From: Polyangiaceae bacterium
GTDB taxonomy: Bacteria > Myxococcota_A > Polyangia > Polyangiales > Polyangiaceae
Reading direction: 5' to 3'
DNA: 40,409 nt
Assembly: GCA_009780955.1 (NCBI GenBank)
Contig: WQZB01000046.1
Coordinates: 1-40,409, forward strand
In this document: in pieces, positions 7,244 through 17,500 of the stretch
Layout of the letters: each line of letters begins with the position of its first letter
Numbering within the stretch: position 1 is the first letter of the stretch
Translations under genes and position numbers: made by a program
Notes under the pieces: generated by a model
Told to the model about the DNA's origin: nothing
What the model saw: only the letters and a program-made list of their open reading frames with translations
Database searches by the model: none

Positions 7244-10036
7244 ATGTTCGATGAGTTCGGTATCAACGCAGGATTCGTCGAGGATCTGCACGAGCAATAT
7301 CGGCAGAGTCCTCGTTCCGTAGACGAGCAGTGGCGACGCTTCTTTGCCAACGGGAATGGCGGCACCAACGGAAATGGCGCAACCGGCACGACCGCTTACG
7401 CACGCGGCGGCAACGGCGTGCATGCCTACGAGCCATCCCTCACGCGTCTGCCCTTCTCCGCCGCGCGCGACGAGCGCTTGCTCGCCGCTGCCGTTTTGCA
7501 GGGCCGCGTCGTGCAACTCGTCAATGCCTATCGCGTGCACGGCCACTTCTTTGCGAAGATCGATCCGCTAAGCCCCTCGCCAGAAACCGCACCCGAGCTA
7601 AGGCTCGCAAACTTTGACTTCACCGAAGCCGACTACGACGCGACATTCCCCACCGTGGGTGTAGCGGGTTTGCCCGAGCGCGCAACGCTTCGGCAGATCA
7701 TCGCGCACCTCAAAGAAACGTACTGCAGCTCGATTGGCGTCGAGTTCAGACACATCCAAGATCGACAAGCGCGCAACTGGCTTCAAAACGCTATGGAGTC
7801 GACGCGCAACCGCGTTGCGCTCGATCGCAACGAAACACTACGCGTGCTGACACGCTTGACCGACGCCGAAATCTTCGAGCAGTTCGTCCACAAAACTTTC
7901 GTCGGTGCCAAGCGCTTCTCGTGCGAAGGCGCGGAAAGCATGATCGCCACGCTCGATCTTCTCGTTGACTACGCCGCCAGCCACGGCGTCGAAGAAATCG
8001 TCATTGGGATGGCGCACCGTGGCCGCCTCAACGTGCTCGCGAACATCATGAACAAGAACGTGCGCGAGATCTTCGCCGCGTTCCGCGACGGAATCCCCGA
8101 ACGCAATCTTGGCCGCGGCGATGTGAAATACCACCTCGGCGCCTCCACCGACCGCGTCACTTCCTCGGGCCGCAAAATTCACCTTTCGCTTGCGTTCAAC
8201 CCCAGTCATCTCGAGTTCGTCAACCCGGTCGTCGAGGGCCGCGTTCGCGCCAAGCAAGATCGCGAAAAGAGGAACGGCGTTATTCCTCTGCTCATCCACG
8301 GCGACGCAGCGTTCATAGGCCAGGGTGTTGTGGCCGAAACGCTAAACATGGCAGGCCTCGAGGGGTACTCGACAGGCGGCACCGTCCACCTCGTGGTCAA
8401 CAACCAAATCGGCTTCACGACACTCCCGCAAGATTCTCGTTCCACGCACTACTGCACCGACATCGCAAACCTGCTGAGAGTACCGGTCTTCCACGTGAAC
8501 GGTGAAGATCCGGAAGCGGTCATTCAGGTCACGCGCCTGGCCATCGAGTTCCGCCAGCGCTTCGGCAAAGACGTTGTCATCGACATGCTTTGCTACCGCA
8601 AATACGGCCACAACGAGGGCGACGAGCCGCGCTTCACGCAGCCTGTCATGTACCAGCTCATCGACAAAAAGCCGACCGTGCGCGAGGTCTACGTCAACAA
8701 GCTTGTCGAGAGCGGGCAGATCACGCGCGAGCTCGCCAACCAAACGAAAACCGAGCGCCAAGCGGTTTTGACCCAGGCTCTCGAAGAAGAAAAGCACGGT
8801 GACTTTCTCAAAGCGCCAAGCGCCATGGAAGGCATCTGGACATCCTACTTTGGCGGCCCCGACTCACGCGTCAGCGAAGTCGACACCACGGTCCCGCGCG
8901 ATTTGCTCGTTGATCTTGCAACGCGATTGTCAACCCTCCCGGCCGATTTCCACGCGAACCCCAAGGTCAAAACCGTCATCGACACGCGCCGCGAGCGCGT
9001 TTCGTCCGGCAAGCCTTTTGACTGGGGTACAGCCGAACACCTGGCGTTTGGCTCGCTCATCACCGAAGGTCGCACGATCCGCCTGAGCGGCCAAGACGCA
9101 CGGCGCGGCACCTTCAGCCATCGTCACGCAACGCTTTTCGACACCAAGACAGGCGCCCGCCATACACCGCTGCAGAAGCTCGGCCCCGGCACGTTCAACG
9201 TGTACGACAGCCCACTTTCCGAGCAAGGCGTGCTCGGCTTCGACTACGGCTACAGCCTCGACACTCCCCACGGCCTGGTCATTTGGGAAGCGCAATTCGG
9301 AGACTTCGTCAACGGCGCGCAGGTCATTGTCGACCAGTTCATTGTGTCAGGAGAAGACAAGTGGTTGCGCCTCTCGGGTATCACGCTTCTTCTGCCCCAC
9401 GGCTACGAAGGCGGTGGTTCTGAGCACTCGAGTGCACGCGTCGAGCGCTTCCTTCAACTCGCCGCTTCCGACAACATCCAGGTGTGCAATCTCACGACAC
9501 CGGCGCAATTGTTCCATGCGCTCCGCCGTCAGGTGCATCGTCCATGGCGCAAGCCGCTCATCATCTTCACGCCGAAAAGCCTGCTTCGCCACAAAGCAGC
9601 CGTGTCTACGGTGGATGATCTGTCGAACGGGTCGTTTCAGCGTGTCATTGCCGACAAGGAAGTAAATCCAAACGAAGTTACGCGCGTTTTGCTTTGTAGT
9701 GGCAAGGTTTACTACGATCTATACGACGCGCGCCGAAAGCTCGATCGCAAGAACATCGCGATCGTCCGTCTCGAACAGCTTTACCCAATCAACGACACAC
9801 TTTCTCAGGCTCTTTTACCGTATGCCGACGGCACAAAGCTGGTGTGGGTCCAGGAAGAGCCGCGCAACCAGGGACCTTGGTACTACATCAACGCGAACCT
9901 CCGCAGCCACATTGGCGACCGCCTTCCGCTGTCGGTCGTCTCGCGCCCCGAAGCTTCAAGCACCGCCACAGGCAGCCACGCAAGCCACCACCTCGAGCAG
10001 CATCGTCTCGTCGACGAAGCGCTTAGCAACGACTGA
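7244..10036 (+). CDS. sucA: 2-oxoglutarate dehydrogenase E1 component
   Basis: This 930-residue protein is full length for the family. It opens with the E1 N-terminal segment thought to bind the E2 core (AGFVEDLHEQYRQSPRSVDEQWRRFF). An unusual Gly/Asn-rich linker follows (about residues 36-58). The thiamine-diphosphate domains come next, with GMAHRGRLNVL near 255, HGDAAFIGQGVVAETLNM near 352 and the pyrimidine-side domain (FGSLITEGRTIRLSGQDARRGTFSHRHA) in the last third. It decarboxylates 2-oxoglutarate and passes the succinyl group to the lipoyl arm of SucB in the TCA cycle. No E2 (sucB) or E3 gene follows, so the complex is split over the genome. Upstream of the ATG there is only a weak purine stretch. 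Confidence 0.95.
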   Translation: MFDEFGINAGFVEDLHEQYRQSPRSVDEQWRRFFANGNGGTNGNGATGTTAYARGGNGVHAYEPSLTRLPFSAARDERLLAAAVLQGRVVQLVNAYRVHGHFFAKIDPLSPSPETAPELRLANFDFTEADYDATFPTVGVAGLPERATLRQIIAHLKETYCSSIGVEFRHIQDRQARNWLQNAMESTRNRVALDRNETLRVLTRLTDAEIFEQFVHKTFVGAKRFSCEGAESMIATLDLLVDYAASHGVEEIVIGMAHRGRLNVLANIMNKNVREIFAAFRDGIPERNLGRGDVKYHLGASTDRVTSSGRKIHLSLAFNPSHLEFVNPVVEGRVRAKQDREKRNGVIPLLIHGDAAFIGQGVVAETLNMAGLEGYSTGGTVHLVVNNQIGFTTLPQDSRSTHYCTDIANLLRVPVFHVNGEDPEAVIQVTRLAIEFRQRFGKDVVIDMLCYRKYGHNEGDEPRFTQPVMYQLIDKKPTVREVYVNKLVESGQITRELANQTKTERQAVLTQALEEEKHGDFLKAPSAMEGIWTSYFGGPDSRVSEVDTTVPRDLLVDLATRLSTLPADFHANPKVKTVIDTRRERVSSGKPFDWGTAEHLAFGSLITEGRTIRLSGQDARRGTFSHRHATLFDTKTGARHTPLQKLGPGTFNVYDSPLSEQGVLGFDYGYSLDTPHGLVIWEAQFGDFVNGAQVIVDQFIVSGEDKWLRLSGITLLLPHGYEGGGSEHSSARVERFLQLAASDNIQVCNLTTPAQLFHALRRQVHRPWRKPLIIFTPKSLLRHKAAVSTVDDLSNGSFQRVIADKEVNPNEVTRVLLCSGKVYYDLYDARRKLDRKNIAIVRLEQLYPINDTLSQALLPYADGTKLVWVQEEPRNQGPWYYINANLRSHIGDRLPLSVVSRPEASSTATGSHASHHLEQHRLVDEALSND

Positions 10037-10041
10037 CCGCT

Positions 10042-11586
10042 TTGAATTCGGAGATTGTCTGGGCGCTTGGCCTATTCGCTGGCGTCGTCGCCACCGCGGC
10101 CCTCGTCAACCGCTTTGCTGTGGCGCACCGGTCGCGCGTGCGACGCCTCGTCATTCTGTACATCGTTTACGTGGTGACGTTGGGCGTATCCCTTGCCCTG
10201 CGCACCCTCGGCATTCACACCTGGGCGAGCCACTTTGCCGTGGCCACGGAAATCCTGGTCGCGTTCAACGTGGTGAATCTCGGTGCAACCGCCATCTTCT
10301 CGGTGCTCGTGCCGGCGCTTGGCATCGCACTACCGATGATCGCGAGCGATGTGCTCGTTGGTGTAGGTTACATCTTTGCGACCCTTGGCGTGCTCTCCCA
10401 CCAGGGGCTCAACCCGAGCAGCATTCTTGGCGCAAGCGCGGTGGTCAGCGCGGTGCTTGCATTGTCTCTGCAAACCACGCTTGGCAACATTTTGGGCGGC
10501 GTTGCCCTGCAGCTCGACGGATCGATCCACGAGGGCGACTGGATCCAGCTTGAAAACGGCAAACAAGGTTGCGTCAAGGCCGTGCGCTGGCGCCACACCG
10601 TTGTCGAAACACGCGATTGGTCGACAATCATTGTTCCCAATGCGCTTTTGCTCGCCAATAACATTACAATTTTGGGCAAGCGCGATGGCAGGGCCGTGCC
10701 TCAGCGCATGTGGGTATGGTTCAACGTCGATTTTCGTTATCCGCCATCGAAAGTCATCGACGTTGTCACGAGCGCGATTGCCACCGCAACCATCCCGGGC
10801 GTTGCAACCGATCCACCGCCGAATGTCGTGTGCATGGACTTCATGAAAGACATGCGCGAGAGCTACGCTACCTACGCGGTGCGCTATTGGCTCACCGATC
10901 TGTTGGCTGACGATCCCACGAATTCACGCATTCGTGCACGCGTTTTTACCGCGCTTCGCCGCGCCGGAATTCCGCTCGCGATCCCCGCGACCCGCGCGTT
11001 CATAGACGTTGAGAGCGAGGCGCGCAAATCGTCCAAGTTGGAGCGCCATGTGCGCGAGCGTTTCAAGGCACTACGCACCGTTCACATTTTCCAGTCGCTG
11101 ACCGACGGCGAGCTCCGCACTCTCGCCGGCGGCCTGGACCACGTCATTTACACGAGCGGCGAGATCATGACACGCCAAGGTGCAGTGGCGCATTGGCTTT
11201 ACATCATGACGAGCGGCACCGCCAACATCCTCATGAAGGTGGAGCACGAAGGCGCCAACGTACAGTCTGCCCATCCTGGTAAGGTCGTCGCCACCTTGAA
11301 AGCGCCCGATTTCTTCGGCGAAATGGGCCTGATGACAGGAGAGCCGCGCACCGCCGACGTCATTGCAGCGAGCGACGTGGATTGCTTCCGGCTTGGCAAA
11401 GACATCTTCCAGCACGTGCTGACGAATCGGCCCGAAATGGCCAACGAGCTGTCGGAGATCCTCGCTGCGCGTCGAGTCGAGCTCCTCGCTGCGCGCGATG
11501 GCCTCGACGCCACGGAGAAGTCGCAACGGCACGCGAGTGAGCGTGCGCGCATCCTTGGCGGCATCAAGGGATTTTTCGGCCTTTGA
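10042..11586 (+). CDS. MscS-family channel with C-terminal cyclic-nucleotide-binding domain
   Basis: This 514-residue protein has about four to five hydrophobic helices in residues 1-160. They end in an MscS-type pore helix and beta domain (ALSLQTTLGNILGGVALQLDG, GDWIQL, WRHTVVETRDWSTIIVPNALLL). After a soluble alpha/beta part, residues about 365-485 form a cNMP-binding domain whose phosphate-binding cassette is intact (FFGEMGLMTGEPRTADV, near residue 424). This is the architecture of the bacterial cyclic-nucleotide-gated (bCNG) branch of the MscS superfamily, in which ligand rather than tension alone is thought to open the pore. The start is TTG 10042, 5 bp after sucA, without a strong ribosome-binding site, so coupling to sucA is likely. 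Nucleotide type and conducted ions cannot be read from the sequence. Confidence 0.88.
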   Translation: MNSEIVWALGLFAGVVATAALVNRFAVAHRSRVRRLVILYIVYVVTLGVSLALRTLGIHTWASHFAVATEILVAFNVVNLGATAIFSVLVPALGIALPMIASDVLVGVGYIFATLGVLSHQGLNPSSILGASAVVSAVLALSLQTTLGNILGGVALQLDGSIHEGDWIQLENGKQGCVKAVRWRHTVVETRDWSTIIVPNALLLANNITILGKRDGRAVPQRMWVWFNVDFRYPPSKVIDVVTSAIATATIPGVATDPPPNVVCMDFMKDMRESYATYAVRYWLTDLLADDPTNSRIRARVFTALRRAGIPLAIPATRAFIDVESEARKSSKLERHVRERFKALRTVHIFQSLTDGELRTLAGGLDHVIYTSGEIMTRQGAVAHWLYIMTSGTANILMKVEHEGANVQSAHPGKVVATLKAPDFFGEMGLMTGEPRTADVIAASDVDCFRLGKDIFQHVLTNRPEMANELSEILAARRVELLAARDGLDATEKSQRHASERARILGGIKGFFGL

Positions 11587-11844
11587 CCGCCCGATCATGC
11601 GTATTCCGTAGGGGCACAGCATACGCGAGCAAGTCCTCGGCGGCGCGCTCGGTCCAGCGAAGCATTACTTCTTCGACTTGGAGAGCGGCCCAAAGCGAGC
11701 GTCGAGCCGGCGGCCAACCTCAGCAAGATGCGCGGTGCAAGGGATGAGTGCGGCGGCGAGGCGCGTTCGTTGCAAAAACCAAAAATGGTGCAAAAGGCCG
11801 CTCCCTTGCTTGCCACACGATGGAATAAAACTTTTGAGCGCTCG
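11587..11844. other. intergenic region with a partial REP-like half-site
   Basis: These 258 bp lie between the channel gene and the SRPBCC gene. Close to the channel stop codon is an inverted repeat, GCGTAT (11599-11604) and ATACGC (11621-11626). Inside it is GTAGGGGCACAGCAT (11608-11622), the head and left arm of the REP-like family seen elsewhere in the window, without its right arm. The rest carries no gene I can support. The stretch before the next ATG is A-rich (AATAAAAC at about 11823-11830) and may hold a promoter. Confidence 0.4.
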
Positions 11845-12522
11845 ATGCGTTCGCTGCTCTATGCCGCCCTTGCCATTGCGTCGCTCTCGGTCCTTGTGCC
11901 GACTGCGGCGCACGCCAAAACGTCTGCGGTAGATTCGCAAAGCGAACAAAGCGAAGGGCGCGAACGGCTATCAACGGGCGAGAGCACGCGTTTGGACCGC
12001 GGCGAAACCGTAGTCCGCAAGCAAACTTGGGAGCTCGGTAGTCGGCACTACGTCGGAGGTCTGACATACACCGTTGTCGACTCGTCCGCAGCGGAGCTCA
12101 CGAGTGTGCTCAAAGACGTCCAGTCTTACCGCCGCGTCTTGCCGCGCACCAAGCAAGCCCGCGTTGTTGGCGAAGAAGGCCGCGATCGCCTCGTTGAAGT
12201 CGTGCAAGGCAACGCTCTGGTCGAAGCAACGTACACGATGCGCATCCGCAACGAGCCGGCATCGCCCTCTGGCAGCCAAGAAATTCGCTTCTGGCTCGAC
12301 CCAACGAGGCCGCATAGCATAAGCGATGCTTGGGGCTTTTTCCGCCTCGAGCCATTCGTCGGGCAAAATGGGCAGGCGCAAGTGCTCCTCACTTACGGCG
12401 TTGTGGTCGACATTGGCGAAGGGATCGTGCGCGATCTGTTCGAAGAGCGCGTAAGGTCCGCCCTCTTGTCCGTTCCGCAGCTTGTCCGCCACTACGTGAC
12501 CGAAGTAAAACGCCCACCTTGA
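11845..12522 (+). CDS. secreted SRPBCC/START-like lipid-binding-fold protein
   Basis: This 225-residue protein has a clean Sec signal peptide (MRSLLYAALAIASLSVLVPTAAHA, cleavage after AHA). A charged linker follows, then a domain of about 150 residues with the SRPBCC (polyketide cyclase/START) pattern: a first strand, SSAAELTSVLKDVQSYRRVLPRTKQARVVGEEGRDRLVEVVQ, and a long C-terminal helix (FEERVRSALLSVPQLVRHYV). Such domains bind hydrophobic ligands in a deep cavity, and this one would act in the periplasm. Earlier in-frame starts (for example 11728) would hide the signal peptide and are rejected. The stop codon overlaps the ATG of the ABC-2 permease (TGATG), so the two are coupled and may handle the same lipid-like ligand. 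That link is inference. Confidence 0.8.
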   Translation: MRSLLYAALAIASLSVLVPTAAHAKTSAVDSQSEQSEGRERLSTGESTRLDRGETVVRKQTWELGSRHYVGGLTYTVVDSSAAELTSVLKDVQSYRRVLPRTKQARVVGEEGRDRLVEVVQGNALVEATYTMRIRNEPASPSGSQEIRFWLDPTRPHSISDAWGFFRLEPFVGQNGQAQVLLTYGVVVDIGEGIVRDLFEERVRSALLSVPQLVRHYVTEVKRPP

Positions 12523-13487
12523 TGCTCTCTCGCGCTTATCGCGTTTGCGCCGTCGCGATGAACACGTATCGCGAGGCTGTCCGCGCGCGCGTGCTGCTCG
12601 GGCTGTTCGCGTTCGCGCTCGCGACTTTGGCTTACTCGGTCGTGATCGCGGCCATGTCGGTTGGCCAAGACCGCCAGCACCCACAAGAATTGCGGGTCGT
12701 GGCCGATCTTGGGGCCGCGTCGATGTCGCTATTCTCGGTTCTTGGCGCCACGGTTCTCGGTGCGACGACGCTCTATCGCGAGCTCGAGTTGAAAACGATC
12801 TTTCCAATTCTGACACGCAAGCTCGCTCGCTCCGAATACCTTGTTGGTAAGTACTTTGGCATTCTTATAACTTTGCTTGTTTTTCTTGCTATTGACAGCG
12901 CCGTGGTGCTCGCGATTCTCGCGCTGCAAGCCGGAAACGTGACGGCCACCCTCGGCGTTGCCACATGCGCGATGGCGCTGCTTGGGGCGGCTCTTTGGCG
13001 CGCGAAATTCACGCGCGTTTACGTGATTCTGCCTTGGTCGATGGCCGTGCTGGTGGCCATGGCGCTTTGCGCCGACGCAGCAGGCGCAGAGCGGCAAGTC
13101 GTTATTCTGTCAGCCATTCTCACATTCGCTGAAATTGCCATTGTATCGGCCGTAACTATATTTTTTTCGGCGTTTTCGTCGCCCTTCCTCACGGGCCTCT
13201 ACACGATCATGGTGTTCGTGATCGGTCGCTCGGCCGACACATTGGGCAACATTCCCGCGCACGTTTTCGGCACGATGGGTCCGTGGGTGCACAACATCGG
13301 CAGGGTGCTCGCGTACATCGTGCCGAACCTGCATCTGTACGTGCCTAGCCGGCCGCTCTTGCTCGGCCAAGTCGCCGAAATCACACCGGCCTGGTACACG
13401 GCTCGCGCGTGCGCGAACGCAGCACTATACGCGGCCATTCTCTTGACGTTGGGCGCGCTCGTTTTTCGACGACGCGATTTTTCGTGA
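12522..13487 (+). CDS. ABC-2 type transporter permease (COG1277-like)
   Basis: This 321-residue integral membrane protein has about six or seven hydrophobic helices. The segment TLYRELELKTIFPILTRKLARSEYLVGKYFG after the second helix is the hallmark of ABC-2 permeases of the NosY/COG1277 type, where 'ELE.KTI..ILTRP..R.EYL.GK' links the membrane part to the ATPase. No ATPase gene lies beside it, so its NBD must be encoded elsewhere. The ATG at 12522 overlaps the stop of the SRPBCC gene by one base, and the stop overlaps the GTG of the next gene, making a coupled three-gene unit. The frame is open upstream to 12330, but that part lies within the preceding gene. The substrate is unknown. Confidence 0.83.
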   Translation: MLSRAYRVCAVAMNTYREAVRARVLLGLFAFALATLAYSVVIAAMSVGQDRQHPQELRVVADLGAASMSLFSVLGATVLGATTLYRELELKTIFPILTRKLARSEYLVGKYFGILITLLVFLAIDSAVVLAILALQAGNVTATLGVATCAMALLGAALWRAKFTRVYVILPWSMAVLVAMALCADAAGAERQVVILSAILTFAEIAIVSAVTIFFSAFSSPFLTGLYTIMVFVIGRSADTLGNIPAHVFGTMGPWVHNIGRVLAYIVPNLHLYVPSRPLLLGQVAEITPAWYTARACANAALYAAILLTLGALVFRRRDFS

Positions 13488-14155
13488 GCCGCATACGCGG
13501 GCAATCCTTTTCTGTTGCTGTTGCGGCTCTCGCTACAGCGCTCACCATCGTCGTGTTCGCCGTTGCATGGGCAGGGCGCGTTTCCGAAGGACGACAAGCG
13601 CTTGCCAAAGCCGACGCTGCCATTGCGAGCGGCAACATGCTCGAGGCCATCGCCATGTCGCGCGCCGCGGCCGAGGCTCGATGTCCGGGTTGCACCGCGT
13701 CGGAACAAGGCTTTTCCCGCCTCGAAACCATCGCAAAGTTGGCCGAGCTACGAGCGGACAACGAAGCGGCACTGTCGGCGTGGCGGGCCGTGCGTGCTGC
13801 TTCTATCGCCTCGGGTGTCTTTCGCGTGCACACGGCACGACGCGAACATGCCGATGCCGAGCTCGTGCGACTCGGTCACCGCGCGAGCGTTGTCGACGCG
13901 GCCGAGCGTGCCCCATTGAGAGGCCCATCGCGAACAGTGGGCGAAGAGCAGCTTGCTACCATGCTTGACACGAGCACGGTGCCAACCGGTGCAACGTATG
14001 CCCTTGTTGGTATCGGTGCGATTGCTTTTCTCGTTGGCACAATTCGGTTTGCGCGCCAGCGTACATCCGACGGCTTCAACGCTCGAGATGCTTGGGATCT
14101 CCTGCTTTGTGCCGTCGGCTTTGCCGTTGCCGTGTGCGGCGCGTTGTTTTTTTGA
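13484..14155 (+). CDS. small membrane protein with two transmembrane helices
   Basis: This 223-residue protein probably starts at GTG 13484, which overlaps the permease stop codon (GTGA). Helix 1 (about residues 9-30) follows a short basic N-terminus. A periplasmic or cytoplasmic helical region (residues 31-150) includes a CPGC pair and an ALAKADAAIASGNMLEAIAMSRAAAEA stretch that looks like one TPR hairpin. Two further hydrophobic segments lie near the C-terminus (ATYALVGIGAIAFLVGTIRFA and WDLLLCAVGFAVAVCGALFF). I do not recognise the family. Overlap with the permease suggests it is an accessory subunit of the same transporter. An earlier in-frame start at 13409 lies inside the permease gene. 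Confidence 0.7.
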   Translation: MSRIRGQSFSVAVAALATALTIVVFAVAWAGRVSEGRQALAKADAAIASGNMLEAIAMSRAAAEARCPGCTASEQGFSRLETIAKLAELRADNEAALSAWRAVRAASIASGVFRVHTARREHADAELVRLGHRASVVDAAERAPLRGPSRTVGEEQLATMLDTSTVPTGATYALVGIGAIAFLVGTIRFARQRTSDGFNARDAWDLLLCAVGFAVAVCGALFF

Positions 14156-14502
14156 GAGCGCATTCGAAAATCCCCGTCAAGCCCCAACGGGAACGACGAG
14201 GAGAACCAAGATGCGCACGCGTGGCCTTTCAGCACATGAAACGCGATTCCTTCCGCATAGCTAAAGAAGCGACCTTGGTTTTTTCGATGTTCGAAATTTT
14301 GCTCCTACATCGAATTCCCCAAGAGACGCCCAGTGCCGCACCAACGTAGACTTCCCTACCTGCCAAACATGGTGAGACAACGGCCACAACCTGCGTTTCG
14401 TATTGCAATTACGAATTCGTGATTCGTTTTCGCCAAAAACGACAATGCGAGAAAACGGCCAAATTGGATGCGCTCGCCTAGTGGGCTGAGGAGAATAAAG
14501 AA
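14156..14502. other. 347-bp non-coding stretch before the beta-propeller gene
   Basis: No conserved gene is visible. There is a short frame at 14211-14264 (17 codons, starting MRTRGLSAHE) with a good GAGGAGAA ribosome-binding site, similar to the one before the large downstream gene. It could be a leader peptide or a decayed 5' end. A perfect 10-bp palindrome, ACGAATTCGT, lies at 14411-14420 and could be an operator. A run of six T at 14277-14282 has no stem before it. The ribosome-binding site of the next gene (GAGGAG) is at about 14488-14493. Confidence 0.35.
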
Positions 14503-17500
14503 ATGGATACACTGGCAAAGCAGATCGGACTCGGCGCCAATGCCGTCGGTGTGGCTCTCACCCCGAACAATAACTACATCTACGTCACCTTCATAGGCGT
14601 TCACACTGGAACGATGGATGTGATCAACACGACGACCTACAACACCGAGTGCAGCGCCGTACTCGATCGCTGGGACTCTGGCGGCGTGGTGGCCGGGAAG
14701 AACGGAGTCTACGCCTACGCCACCGGTAACAAAGATGGCCACAATGAGCTGACCACGATTGCCACGTACGCGTACATAGTCGAAAGCCGCACCAACACAG
14801 GCGGCAGCTATGGCAATGGCCCCTTTTTCGGGAGAAGTCTGGCCATCACCCCGGATGGGAATTACATCTACGCCGCCAACCCAGGCAGTAACACGGTGAG
14901 TGTGTTTGCCATTCGCGCTGGCGCTCTCACGCCCGTGTGCGCCCCCATTGGAACAGGGATCGGCCCAACGCCACTGGGTCTGGCGGCGAGTCCGGACGGG
15001 CGATATGTTTACGTCACCAACTCCGGTGGCAACACCGTAAGCGTGATCGCCACCCCGTCCAGCCTGAACCCCTCCACAAACCAGAATAAGGTCGTTAACT
15101 CCTTCCCGTCGGGCGGCAATAGTCCCTGGGGTATAGCCATCACCGCAGACGGGCAATACGCCTACGTCGCCAACTCCGGCAGCAATACGGTGGGCGTGAT
15201 CCGCCTCGATATGTCCGAGTCCACGCGCACCATCGCAGTCGGCCCACAGCCCAAGGGGGTGGCTATCACTCCGGACCAAAAATACGTCTGCGTCACCAAC
15301 AGCGGCAACGCTACGCTGAGCGTGATCTCCAGGGCAAGCAATACGGTCGTCAACACTATCCCGTGTGGAGGCGCTGACATAGCAATGGCATCCGACTCCC
15401 GCGCCTACGTTGCCGATACCAACAACAGAGTGAACGTGGTCGCTTTAGACGTCCCGCCCACAATCTGGTCCACATACTTCGTATCGCGAGCCAGGCTTGG
15501 CGCCAAATACTGCTTCACGGACAGCTTCGGGACTACTGCAAATGTTTTCATCGAGACCAAGGGCACCCCAAAACCCAGCTTTGTCTTGTTCTCTGGCGGT
15601 CTGCCGCCGGGACTGAGTTTTGTCGAGACGTCGGGGTCAGCAGACACCGTCAGCTACGGACTGGCCGGCACACCGACCAAATCGGGTTCGTACTCCTTCA
15701 CCATGAAGGCCATCAACAATGCGCACAATGACGTCAGCGCAAACCCCTCACAGACGTACACGATTGACGTGCTCGACCCGCCCGTCATCTTGGGTGCCAA
15801 TCTACCGGATGGGAAGGTCGGCGTTCCCTACCTTCCCACCGCTGGTGGGGAAATACCAATACCATGTGGCATCGTGGCCACGGGCTACCCGGCCCCCACC
15901 TTCAAGGTGACCGCTGGAAGCCTGCCGCCGGGACTTAGCCTGGATTCGGCCACAGGCGTGATCTCTGGCACACCGACCACGGGCGGAAGCTACACCTTCA
16001 CCGTGACGGCCACCAACTCGGCTGGCAGCGACTCGAAGACATTCACGATCGCGGTGAATGCCGCACCCGTCATTACGGGTGCCTACCTGCCGGACGGGGA
16101 GGTCGGCGCCCCCTACCTTCGCGCTGGAATAGGAGGAGCACAAGCATCGTGTGTCATCATGGTTACGGGCTACCCGACGCCATCCTTGAAGGTAACTGCC
16201 GGAAGCCTGCCACCGGGACTAAGCCTGGATCCAGCCACCGGCGTGATCTCCGGCACGCCGATCACGGGCGGAAGCTACTCCTTCACCGTAACGGCCAGCA
16301 ATTCGGTTGGCAGCACTTCGAAGACGTACACAATCACGGTGAACGCTGTACCCGTCATCACGACCACCAGTCTGCCCGGCGCTGTTGCCGGTACTGCCTA
16401 CACCGGTACGGGTGGCGCGGCGGTTGTCATCACGGCCACGGGTTACCCGGATGCCCCCACTGTCGCCGTGACCGCCGGAAGCCTGCCACCAGGACTAAGC
16501 CTGAATCCGACCACCCGCGTAATCTCCGGCACGCCGACAACGGGCGGAAGCTACACCTTCACCGTGACAGCCAGCAATTCGGTTGGCCACGATTCGAAGA
16601 CATTCACGATCATGGTGAATGCCGCACCTGTCATCACGACCACCAGCCTGCCCGGCGCTGTTGCCGGTACTGCTTACACCGGTACGGGCGGCGCGGCGGT
16701 TGTCATCATGACCACGGGCTACCCAGCCCCCACTTTCGCCGTGACCACCGGAAGCCTGCCGCCAGGACTTAGCCTGAATCCGACCACCGGAGTGATCTCC
16801 GGCACGCCAACCACGGGCGGAAGCTACACCTTCACCGTGACGGCCAGCAATTCGGTTGGCCACGATTCGAAGACATTCGCAATCGTGGTGAATGCCGCGC
16901 CCGTCATCACGACCACCAGCCTGCCGGACGCCACGGCCGGCGCTGTCTACGGGATCCCTTCAGTAACGAAGCCACTGGCCCCCGTCGGCGGCGCTGACAA
17001 TGTGGTCGCAAAGTCTTCCCTGCAGTCACTGGGCACCGTCATCAGCGCTGACGACGTGGTCGCGAGACCTCCCCTGGAGCCATTCGTTCCACCGACTTTA
17101 TTGAGAAAGGTTGTCATCACGGCCACGGGCTACCCGGCGCCCACTTTCGCCGTGACCGCCGGAAGCCTGCCGCCCGGACTGGAGCTCTCGGAAACCGGCG
17201 TGATCTCCGGCACGCCGACGGACAGCGGAAGCTACTCTTTCACCGTGACGGCCAGCAATTCGGTTGGCCACGATTCGAAGACGTTCACGATCGCGGTGAA
17301 TGCCGCACCCGTCATCACGACCGCCGGCCTGCCGGACGCCATGGCCGGCGCGGCCTACTTGGCGAGGCCTTTCACGAAGCCACTAGACCCCGTCGTCAGC
17401 GCTGACAACGTGGTCGAGAAAACTTCCGTGCAGCCACTCACCCCGGAAATCATCACTCCACCGGTTTTATTGAGAAACGTTGTCATCCGCGCCACGGGCT

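Noticed and set aside
13155-13170. T-rich run inside the permease gene, as a terminator
   Set aside because: No stem before it and it is within a conserved membrane segment; it encodes Phe residues of a helix.
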